5,428 bases of DNA from DATKZS01 sp035527835 [NCBI: bacterium] (GTDB lineage: Bacteria; RBG-13-61-14): assembly GCA_035527835.1 (NCBI GenBank), contig DATKZS010000136.1, positions 1 to 5,428 of the forward strand. Direction: 5' to 3'. The notes beneath the pieces were generated by a model that searched no databases, was not told the DNA's origin, and worked only from the letters and a program-made list of their open reading frames with translations. Positions within the stretch are counted from its first letter, which is position 1. Every line of letters begins with the position of its first letter. The translations under genes and the position numbers were made by a program. Shown here in pieces: positions 1 through 4,494 of the stretch.

Positions 1-568
1 GGACCACGGCGACATGGGCGGGTCGCACCGGCTGCGGTCCAAGGGCCCGTGCGCGTACCGCGAGAACGTTAACGTGCCGCTGGTGATCGCGGCGCCGGGG
101 TCCGCGAGCCAGGGCAAACAGTGCGCGGCGCTCACGCAGAACGTGGACCTGTTCCCGACGCTGGCCGGGCTGATCGGCCGGGGCGTGGCGCTGCCATCGC
201 CGCTTTCCGGCCGCGACCTCGCGCCCGCGCTCGCGGACCCGGAGGGCCGGCCGCTCTCCGACCACGTCCTCTTTTCCTTCACCGACAACATCAACGTGCG
301 ACTCTTTAACCAGAGGCTCGGGAAGCCCGGAGTCACGGGCCCTCACCACATCCGCGCCATCCGCGAGCGCGACTGGGCCTATGCCCGCTACTTCGACCCC
401 GCATCCGCGGAGCAGGAGTTCGAGCTTTACGACCTCAAGAACGACCCGCTGGAGCTGCACAACCTGGCCGGCGACCCGGGCCACCGCGCAATGGAGAAGG
501 AGATGGCGGACAAGCTCGGGGAGGCGGAGGAAATTGAGATGAGGTGCCCAAGGCCGGCGCGCGGCTAA
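1..568 (+). CDS. Sulfatase family protein, C-terminal part (5' end outside window)
   Basis: This is the C-terminal 188 residues of an alkaline-phosphatase-fold sulfatase, an enzyme family that hydrolyses sulfate esters, often on polysaccharides; the substrate cannot be read here. The first full codon is at base 2. The fragment opens with DHGD, the conserved metal-site segment of the family, followed by the basic residue in RSKG and then ENVNVPLVIAAPG, which matches the usual E-x-x-x-x-P-L-I-x-x-P-G stretch. TQNVDLFPTLAGL and ELYDLKNDPLELHNLA are the standard late motifs of the family. The N-terminal C/S-x-P-x-R formylglycine motif and any signal peptide lie to the left of the window, so activation and export cannot be judged. 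The ending is ordinary in length, with a short basic tail (PRPARG). The TAA stop overlaps the stop codon of the convergent gene. The family call is firm; specificity is unknown. Confidence 0.93.
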   Translation, partial: DHGDMGGSHRLRSKGPCAYRENVNVPLVIAAPGSASQGKQCAALTQNVDLFPTLAGLIGRGVALPSPLSGRDLAPALADPEGRPLSDHVLFSFTDNINVRLFNQRLGKPGVTGPHHIRAIRERDWAYARYFDPASAEQEFELYDLKNDPLELHNLAGDPGHRAMEKEMADKLGEAEEIEMRCPRPARG

Positions 569-1794
569 TCGTCCTCCATGGGAATGCCGGCGGGAGGGAT
601 CGGCTCGCCTTTGAGGAAGCGGTCAATGATGCGGGAGCTCGGGGAGAGGTCCAGGTATCCGGTGAACTTGTAGCCGTTCACGATGAAGGTCGGGGTGCCC
701 TGAAGTTTGATGCTGTCACCGGCGTTGATGTCTTCGAGAATCTTTTGCCTGGTCGCGTCGCTTTTCATGCACTGCTGGAAAGCTTTGGGGTCCATGCCCT
801 CCTCTTTCGCCATGATGAGCAGCGACGGCAGGGAAAGGTCTTCCGCCTTCCACAGCCTCTCCGAGTATCTTTCATACTCTCCCATGCGATAGGCGCACAC
901 CCCCGCGGCCGCGGCCCCGCACGCATACGGGTGCATCTTACCGGGCACGCCGGGATTGCAGCTCGAATCAAGGGGGTAGTTCTTGTGGATGAGGCGGATG
1001 CGGCCGTCGTACTTTTCGAGGAGCTGGGCGACGGTCTCGTGCATGTGGCGGCAGGCGGGGCATTCGAAGTCGCTGAACTCGATGATGGTGACGGGGGCGC
1101 GGTAAAATCCGATCATGGGGTCGTCGGAGATGTCGAATTGGATGTACTCCGGCGGCCCGTAAATCGTGCGGCTGGACCGGGCATAGAGCACGGAGAGGCC
1201 GGTGATGGTGAGGACCAGCACGAAGCCGGCGAGGCCCAGCCGGAGCGGCTGCTGGACCAGCCACTTGAGGTCCCGCCCCCTCCGCTCCATGAATCCTCCG
1301 AGCGGCGCGGCCGCGGTGAGTCCGGCCAGCAGCAGCCCGATATTGGCGGCGTAGAGCCCGGCGCATAAGGCGCAAAAGGTTTTAAGGACAAAGGCGGAGA
1401 CGTAGGCGAGATAGGCGGAATAGAGCACGGACCAGAGAGCGCCGATCAGCAGGTAATCCGCGGCGTGGCGGGCCGGCTCCTTCCTGGCCCTGAGCCCGAT
1501 GACCGCGAGCGCGGCAAATACCAGATAGGCGGCGAGCGCCCAGATCGGGACGGGGACGCTGAGGAACAGGGCCTCGCGGCTTCTGGCCACGGCGGTGCAG
1601 TCCACGGCCTGGTTCACGCGGCAGGCGAAGTCGCGGGACACGTCTCCCTTGTCAACACTGAGATGGACGCGCAGCAACTCCCCTGAAATTGCCAGGCCGA
1701 ACAGGCAGAGCACGAGCACGAAAAACAGGGCACGCCGGCCAGCCGGCGTCGGACCGGGGAATTCATCGCTCTTCTTCTTGGTCTCTGGAGCCAT
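565..1794 (-). CDS. VKOR-DsbA fusion protein (quinone-linked disulfide bond formation)
   Basis: A membrane protein joining a vitamin K epoxide reductase domain to a DsbA-like thioredoxin domain. Such fusions oxidise cysteines in exported proteins and pass the electrons to quinone. Positions count from GTG at 1797; ATG follows directly at 1794 and is preferred here. Neither start has a clear Shine-Dalgarno sequence. Residues about 22-42 are TM1. C59 and C67 are the periplasmic loop cysteine pair, followed by SVPVPIWAL. The CALC centre (C142, C145) lies at the start of a later helix, and further hydrophobic segments fall near 82-103, 113-138, 146-165 and 187-207. The thioredoxin-like domain starts near 217, with FECPACRHMHE (C246, C249) and the cis-proline in GTPTFIVNG (P369). 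C280, C293 and C301 sit in a HPYAC...CAY segment typical of this DsbA subgroup. All expected redox cysteines are present, so it should be active. It follows the kinase gene by about 115 bases on the same strand. The family call is firm. Confidence 0.93.
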   Translation of the reverse strand: MAPETKKKSDEFPGPTPAGRRALFFVLVLCLFGLAISGELLRVHLSVDKGDVSRDFACRVNQAVDCTAVARSREALFLSVPVPIWALAAYLVFAALAVIGLRARKEPARHAADYLLIGALWSVLYSAYLAYVSAFVLKTFCALCAGLYAANIGLLLAGLTAAAPLGGFMERRGRDLKWLVQQPLRLGLAGFVLVLTITGLSVLYARSSRTIYGPPEYIQFDISDDPMIGFYRAPVTIIEFSDFECPACRHMHETVAQLLEKYDGRIRLIHKNYPLDSSCNPGVPGKMHPYACGAAAAGVCAYRMGEYERYSERLWKAEDLSLPSLLIMAKEEGMDPKAFQQCMKSDATRQKILEDINAGDSIKLQGTPTFIVNGYKFTGYLDLSPSSRIIDRFLKGEPIPPAGIPMEDD

Positions 1795-1811
1795 CACAAA
1801 CCCATTAATAT

Positions 1812-1853
1812 AGCGCGCCCGCGTCAGTCCCCGTCACGCATCCAAGGCGCGCT
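1812..1853 (-). other. Stem-loop in the gap before the VKOR-DsbA gene
   Basis: AGCGCGCC (1812-1819) pairs perfectly with GGCGCGCT (1846-1853), giving an 8-bp, nearly all-GC stem. The 26-nt interior can form a small inner stem, GCGT (1821-1824) with ACGC (1836-1839). No U-run follows on the - strand, so it is not a standard intrinsic terminator. It lies between the kinase stop and the VKOR-DsbA start and could be a transcript-end structure of the former or a 5'-leader structure of the latter. The pairing is seen directly; the role is inferred. Confidence 0.4.
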
Positions 1854-1862
1854 TCCCTATAA

Positions 1863-1891
1863 ATATTAACCCGGAGACGGCACTCAAGCAA
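1863..1891 (-). promoter_or_regulatory. Candidate sigma-70-type promoter for the VKOR-DsbA gene
   Basis: On the - strand, TTGCTT (1891-1886) is followed after 17 bases by TAATAT (1868-1863). The match to consensus is partial (3/6 and 4/6), but the A/T-rich patch stands out in a G+C-rich setting. A start near 1856 would give a leader of about 60 nt. The VKOR-DsbA gene could instead be co-transcribed with the kinase gene, which ends only 20 bases upstream of this site. Confidence 0.3.
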
Positions 1892-1911
1892 CTCGCGGTC
1901 CCGCCTTGCGC

Positions 1912-2685
1912 TCAGAGCAGGAAACACAGGGCCAGCTTGGTCAGCGCGCCCGCCAGCGGCGCGGCCACGTTGTCGTCTATGTGCGCGAACGGGATGGTCT
2001 CGAACACCGCCGCCGCCACCGTGGAAAGGGCGCAGATCAAGATGACCTTGTAAAACGCCATGGCGTGAATGGTGGTCAGAACCAGCGTGCCGTGCCACAG
2101 CGGGCTCGAGGCCGCCACATTGGGCAGCGTGAACCAGAAGAAAAAGGTGGCGCCGATGTTGCCCATGACAAAGAACGCGGTGATTCCCGCCAGTGTCTTT
2201 TCCTTGTTCCAGGGCAGGGGCCGTTTTCCCATGAACCTGCCGACCAGGGTGGCGAAACCGTCGCCGAAGCTGAGCGTTGCCCACTGCGACGCCGCGATGG
2301 GGAGCGGAAAGAAGAAGATGAGGATGAGGACGATGGCCGGATAGGAGAGCATGCCGCGCGAGTATCCTGCCCGCTCCTCGTCCTCGCGGAAGGTGAAGCG
2401 GAAAAAGCGGGGCATTCCGTAGCCGTTCCAGACGCCGGCGGCCGCGGCGAAAATAATTCCGTACCACCATCCCCACCAGTGCAGGGGCAGGGCCAGGACG
2501 ACCACTCCGATGTGCAGGGACTTGCGGACCAGCTCGCGGGCCCAGAAGGGAAGGTCGTCCGCCACGGAGTGCAAAAACGAGAAAAAGCCGCCGGCCGCCG
2601 GCTCCGGTCCGCTTCCGGGCTCTACCGCTTTTTCCGCCGCCAGAGCGGTCCCCTGGTCCTCGCCCACGCTGCTGTCCTTTTCCAT
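1912..2685 (-). CDS. CTP-dependent polyprenol/phytol/dolichol kinase family membrane protein
   Basis: A 257-residue integral membrane protein of the dolichol kinase / phytol kinase (VTE5) / Dgk1 family. Members transfer phosphate from a nucleotide, usually CTP, to a lipid alcohol in the membrane. Residues 1-45 are a polar Glu/Gly/Ala-rich cytosolic tail. ELVRKSLHIG (51-60) is the typical family opening with the R-K pair and His. LSFGDGFATLVGRFMGK (138-154) and KEKTLAG (161-167) form the conserved nucleotide-binding region, and FETIP with DDNVAAPLAGAL (238-247 region) is the usual C-terminal motif. Hydrophobic helices lie near 58-72, 74-90, 113-132, 168-187, 198-222 and 241-257. Automatic annotation might call it phosphatidate cytidylyltransferase, but the GDGFATLVG...KTLAG pattern fits the kinase branch better. 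The substrate (phytol, farnesol-type prenol, dolichol-like lipid or diacylglycerol) cannot be decided. No clear Shine-Dalgarno precedes the ATG and no alternative start stands out. Confidence 0.85.
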   Translation of the reverse strand: MEKDSSVGEDQGTALAAEKAVEPGSGPEPAAGGFFSFLHSVADDLPFWARELVRKSLHIGVVVLALPLHWWGWWYGIIFAAAAGVWNGYGMPRFFRFTFREDEERAGYSRGMLSYPAIVLILIFFFPLPIAASQWATLSFGDGFATLVGRFMGKRPLPWNKEKTLAGITAFFVMGNIGATFFFWFTLPNVAASSPLWHGTLVLTTIHAMAFYKVILICALSTVAAAVFETIPFAHIDDNVAAPLAGALTKLALCFLL

Positions 2686-2758
2686 CCGATTCGCGCCGCC
2701 GGCAATGGCCGCGCACTCTATTTGACCATTTTTCAGCCGCCGGGTTTCCGGCCACTAT

Positions 2759-2787
2759 AAAAAAAATGGAATGGCCGCGACGGCCAT
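2759..2787 (-). terminator. Terminator-like hairpin with U-run in the kinase leader
   Basis: Read on the - strand, ATGGCCG-TCG-CGGCCAT (2787-2771) is a perfect 7-bp stem with a 3-nt loop, followed four bases later by eight T residues (2766-2759). This is the form of an intrinsic terminator. There is no - strand gene just to its right that needs terminating. It falls between the candidate kinase promoter and the kinase start, so it may act as an attenuator or as a 5'-end stabilising stem. The structure is seen; the function is inferred. Confidence 0.45.
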
Positions 2788-2795
2788 ACGCTATC

Positions 2796-2823
2796 AGTGT
2801 AGGAGAAGGACGGGAATTGTCAA
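2796..2823 (-). promoter_or_regulatory. Candidate sigma-70-type promoter for the kinase gene
   Basis: On the - strand a perfect -35 box TTGACA (2823-2818) is followed after 16 bases by TACACT (2801-2796), a 4/6 match to the -10 consensus with the key first two and last bases kept. Transcription would start near 2789, directly ahead of the hairpin at 2787-2771, leaving a leader of about 104 nt before the kinase ATG. Confidence 0.5.
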
Positions 2824-2874
2824 ACGGACACCCGGTGAAACGCTCAAATTGCACATGAAAGCTGGTTTTTTTCT

Positions 2875-2957
2875 TTAACCACGGATGAACACGGATTAAC
2901 ACTGATAAAAGAGAATCCGTTTTTAAACTGTGTTAATCCGTGTTCATCTGTGGTTAA
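2875..2957. repeat. R1: long inverted-repeat hairpin of the AACCACGGATGAACACGG type
   Basis: Two 30-nt arms (2875-2904 and 2928-2957) are inverted copies matching at 28 of 30 positions; one mismatch is a G-T that would pair as G-U in RNA. The A/T-rich loop is 23 nt (2905-2927). Each arm is built from near-repeats of about 10 nt: ACGGATGAAC, ACGGATTAAC, then ACTGATAAAA. The 8-mer TTTTTCTT occurs at both edges (2868-2875 and 2958-2965). From general knowledge, very similar sequences are dispersed in intergenic regions of many environmental bacterial genomes. It lies between divergent genes, so termination is not its obvious role. Confidence 0.85.
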
Positions 2958-3009
2958 TTTTTCTTCCCGCCTTTTTGAGCGCCCTGAAATAGAAGACGGG
3001 CAGGACTGA

Positions 3010-3038
3010 TTGACCCTGGAATGGCAATCGGTTAGCAT
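3010..3038 (+). promoter_or_regulatory. Candidate sigma-70-type promoter for the FKBP gene
   Basis: TTGACC (3010-3015, 5/6 to consensus) and TAGCAT (3033-3038, 4/6) are separated by the ideal 17 bases. Transcription would begin near 3045 and give a leader of about 49 nt. The site lies just right of repeat R1 and is correctly placed for the downstream gene. Confidence 0.5.
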
Positions 3039-3080
3039 AAGCAGGAATCCGAGGAAAAAATCAGGGGCCAGTCCCCCGGA

Positions 3081-3086
3081 AAGGAG
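3081..3086 (+). promoter_or_regulatory. Ribosome binding site of the FKBP gene
   Basis: AAGGAG lies 7 bases before ATG 3094. It decides the start: the frame is open back to a TTG at 3010, but the family N-terminus (MKIGDNCVVRLNY) and this site both point to 3094. Confidence 0.8.
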
Positions 3087-3093
3087 CCTGACC

Positions 3094-3531
3094 ATGAAGA
3101 TCGGCGACAACTGCGTGGTGCGCCTGAATTACTCGATCCGGATCAAGGACGGCGAGATCGTTGACCGCAACCCGGATGACGAGCCGCTGTGCTTCACCAC
3201 GGGCCGGAGCGAGGTGATCCCGGCGCTGGAGAAAGGGATCCTGGGGATGGAGCAGGGGGAGAGCGGGTCGTTCGACGTGGGGCCGGAGGACGGCTTCGGG
3301 ATGCGCGATCCGAAAGCGGTGCGGATCATCGGCCGCGATGACCTGGTTGACCACGGCAACGACCTCGCGGAGGGCATGATCTTCCGGATCAAGGACAAGG
3401 AGGGCAACGGCATGGCGATCACGGTGCTGTCGCTCGACGATGACGAAGTGGTATTCGACTTGAACCACCCACTGGCCGGGGCCACGCTGACCTTTGACGT
3501 GAAAATCCTGGAGGTCGGGCCGGTCCAATAA
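3094..3531 (+). CDS. FKBP-type peptidyl-prolyl isomerase, SlyD/FkpB class
   Basis: A 145-residue prolyl cis-trans isomerase and probable folding helper, expected in the cytoplasm because no signal peptide is visible. The split FKBP domain is clear: NYSIRIKDGEIVD (12-24), then TTGRSEVIPALEKGILGM (35-52), PEDGFG (64-69), and the closing DLNHPLAGATLTFDVKILEV (122-141). Residues about 70-121 form the insert-in-flap chaperone domain that marks this class. The His/Cys-rich nickel-binding tail of E. coli SlyD is absent; the protein ends four residues after the last strand. Length, the missing tail and Phe68 in place of the SlyD-type Tyr all resemble FkpB (SlpA), so that subtype is as likely as SlyD. 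A strong Shine-Dalgarno and a good upstream promoter candidate suggest it is expressed as a single gene; its neighbours on both sides are on the other strand. Confidence 0.92.
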   Translation: MKIGDNCVVRLNYSIRIKDGEIVDRNPDDEPLCFTTGRSEVIPALEKGILGMEQGESGSFDVGPEDGFGMRDPKAVRIIGRDDLVDHGNDLAEGMIFRIKDKEGNGMAITVLSLDDDEVVFDLNHPLAGATLTFDVKILEVGPVQ

Positions 3532-3548
3532 CCATTAAAGATTTTTTG

Positions 3549-3624
3549 AACCGCAGAGACGCAGAGTACGCAGAGAATTAATAGATTAAAAAAATTCTCT
3601 GCGTTCTCTTAAGTCTCCGCGGTT
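3549..3624. repeat. R2: inverted-repeat hairpin of the AACCGCAGAGACGCAGAG type
   Basis: The left arm (3549-3579) and right arm (3593-3624) are imperfect inverted copies. The inner 12 bp (ACGCAGAGAATT with its complement) are perfect, a short mismatched middle follows, and the outer AACCGC-x-GAGAC pairs with one G-U. The loop is 13 nt and A/T-rich. The left arm contains three near-direct units: GCAGAGAC, GCAGAGTAC, GCAGAGAAT. It fills the gap between two convergent genes, so it could help end both transcripts, but neither side has a proper U-run after the stem. Related sequences are, from general knowledge, dispersed in many environmental genomes. Confidence 0.82.
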
Positions 3625-3636
3625 TATTAAATCCCT

Positions 3637-4386
3637 TTATTGCTTGAAGAGGTTGGGGTCGTCGGTCATGAGGCCGTTGACGCCGAGCTTCTTGAACCAC
3701 TTGATATAGGCAGGCTTGTCCACGGTCCAGACCATGACCTTGCGGCCCATGCGCTGCGCCAGCTTGATCTCGAGGGGGTTGGCGAACGGATAATAATAGG
3801 AGGCGTAGTCAATCCCGTACTTCTTGAGGTAGTAGCGCATGCCGAGCATATTGGTGGGATAGACGGCGGTCACCAGGTCGGGCCGCATCTTCTCGATCAT
3901 GCCGGCGACCTTGGGGTCGGGCGACTCGAAGATGGCGCGGCCGGTCAGGCCGTGGGACTCGACCAGGGCGATCAGCGCCTTGGCCCGTTCCGGGTCGGTG
4001 ATCTTGATGTCAATGATGAAGCCGATGTTGTTTTGCTTGAGCCATTCCAGCACCTCCTCGAAGGTGGGCGGAGTGTAGCCGCTCCCGGTCTTGAGTTTTT
4101 TGAACTGCGCGAGGGTCATCTGGTCCACCCGTCCCGTGCCGTCGGTGGTGCGGTCCACCGTGTCGTCGTGCATGAGCACGAACACGCCTTCCTGGGTCCG
4201 CTGAATGTCGAACTCGACCCAGTCCACTCCGAGCTCGGCCGCGAGCTGCAACGACTCCAGGGTGTTCTCGTCGGAGAGCCCGCGCGCGCCGCGGTGCCCG
4301 ATCTTCAACATGCCCTCCCCTGCCCACGCCGCGGAGCCGACCAGCGCCGCGACCATAATCACCACCAACATCATGCTCTTTTTCAT
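3637..4386 (-). CDS. Glycerophosphodiester phosphodiesterase, exported
   Basis: A 249-residue GDPD-family enzyme that hydrolyses glycerophosphodiesters (deacylated phospholipids) to glycerol-3-phosphate and an alcohol. Residues 1-22 are a clear signal peptide: MKK, a hydrophobic core, and an AWA-GEG cleavage site. The protein is therefore exported, probably to the periplasm. The TIM-barrel motifs are all present: GHRGARG with H31 and R32, ENT (E40-T42), VEFDIQ with E58 and D60, and MHDDTVDRTTDGTG with the second catalytic His, H73. IDIK (125-128), VMVWTVDKP (217-225) and GVNGLMTDDP (235-244) are usual later barrel strands. The length is ordinary for the short bacterial form. A strong ribosome binding site supports the start. 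It lies 108 bases downstream of aroC on the same strand, with repeat R3 and a stem-loop between them, so co-transcription is possible but the functions are unrelated. Phosphate-related regulation is common for the family, but no pho-box was recognised. Confidence 0.95.
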   Translation of the reverse strand: MKKSMMLVVIMVAALVGSAAWAGEGMLKIGHRGARGLSDENTLESLQLAAELGVDWVEFDIQRTQEGVFVLMHDDTVDRTTDGTGRVDQMTLAQFKKLKTGSGYTPPTFEEVLEWLKQNNIGFIIDIKITDPERAKALIALVESHGLTGRAIFESPDPKVAGMIEKMRPDLVTAVYPTNMLGMRYYLKKYGIDYASYYYPFANPLEIKLAQRMGRKVMVWTVDKPAYIKWFKKLGVNGLMTDDPNLFKQ

Positions 4387-4392
4387 TTTCCG

Positions 4393-4398
4393 TCCTCC
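4393..4398 (-). promoter_or_regulatory. Ribosome binding site of the GDPD gene
   Basis: On the - strand GGAGGA ends 6 bases before the ATG at 4386. It is a near-ideal Shine-Dalgarno and fixes the start that yields an intact signal peptide. Confidence 0.8.
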
Positions 4399-4413
4399 GA
4401 GATTTTAATCGCC

Positions 4414-4438
4414 GAGCGCCACGGTCAGGTGGCCGCTC
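4414..4438 (-). other. Stem-loop in the GDPD leader
   Basis: GAGCG-CCAC (4414-4422) pairs with GTGG-C-CGCTC (4429-4438), giving 9 bp with a single bulged C and a 6-nt loop. It lies 15 bases upstream of the GDPD ribosome binding site. No U-run follows on the - strand. A 5'-leader structure or an aroC transcript-end structure are both possible. Confidence 0.3.
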
Positions 4439-4455
4439 CATCCTGAGAATTCTTC

Positions 4456-4482
4456 ATCCCGTAAATCCTGTTGATCCTGTCT
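4456..4482. repeat. R3: three 9-nt near-repeats of the ATCCTGTTG type
   Basis: Three consecutive 9-mers, ATCCCGTAA, ATCCTGTTG and ATCCTGTCT, fill the middle of the aroC-GDPD gap. Read on the - strand this is the ACAGGATCAACAGGATTT pattern, a sequence type that I recall as dispersed in the same kinds of genomes as R1 and R2. Unlike those, no inverted partner arm is visible nearby, so it looks like a solo arm. Confidence 0.7.
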
Positions 4483-4494
4483 TATAGCTCTTGC

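Larger units (their letters stand above)
2686..3093. other. Divergent intergenic region between the kinase and FKBP genes
   Basis: This 408-base stretch has no convincing gene. Going right from the kinase start it holds a small GCCGG-GTTT-CCGGC stem (2739-2752), an A8 run with a 7-bp hairpin (terminator-like on the - strand), a leftward promoter candidate with a perfect TTGACA, the long hairpin repeat R1, a rightward promoter candidate, and the FKBP ribosome binding site. Frames open through R1 give peptides such as FISVNPCSSVV. These come from the repeat and not from a protein-coding gene. Confidence 0.8.

Noticed and set aside
544-1368. Open frame on + opposite VKOR-DsbA
   Set aside because: Antisense shadow; the - strand frame carries all redox motifs and the membrane segments.
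1906-2760. Long open frame on + opposite the kinase gene
   Set aside because: Antisense shadow of the G+C-rich kinase gene; the product is Gly/Arg/Glu-rich without recognisable domains.
2722-2761. Rightward promoter TTGACC (2722) with TATAAA (2756)
   Set aside because: The spacing is 28 bases, too long for a sigma-70 promoter, and the pair at 3010/3033 is far better placed for the FKBP gene.
1805-2902. Long open frame on the - strand overlapping the kinase gene
   Set aside because: It is a shifted frame of the kinase gene, Arg/Gly/His-rich with no family motif, and it begins inside repeat R1. The kinase frame has clear motifs and membrane helices.
3010-3093. N-terminal extension of the FKBP gene from TTG 3010
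   Set aside because: The extra 28 residues do not fit the family, they would overlap the promoter candidate, and an ideal Shine-Dalgarno stands before ATG 3094.
2875-3624. CRISPR array
   Set aside because: The repeat units are 8-10 nt without spacers and lie in inverted pairs, not as regular 25-40-nt repeats with unique spacers.
3640-4446. Long open frame on + opposite the GDPD gene
   Set aside because: Antisense shadow. The - strand frame has a signal peptide, catalytic residues and a strong ribosome binding site.
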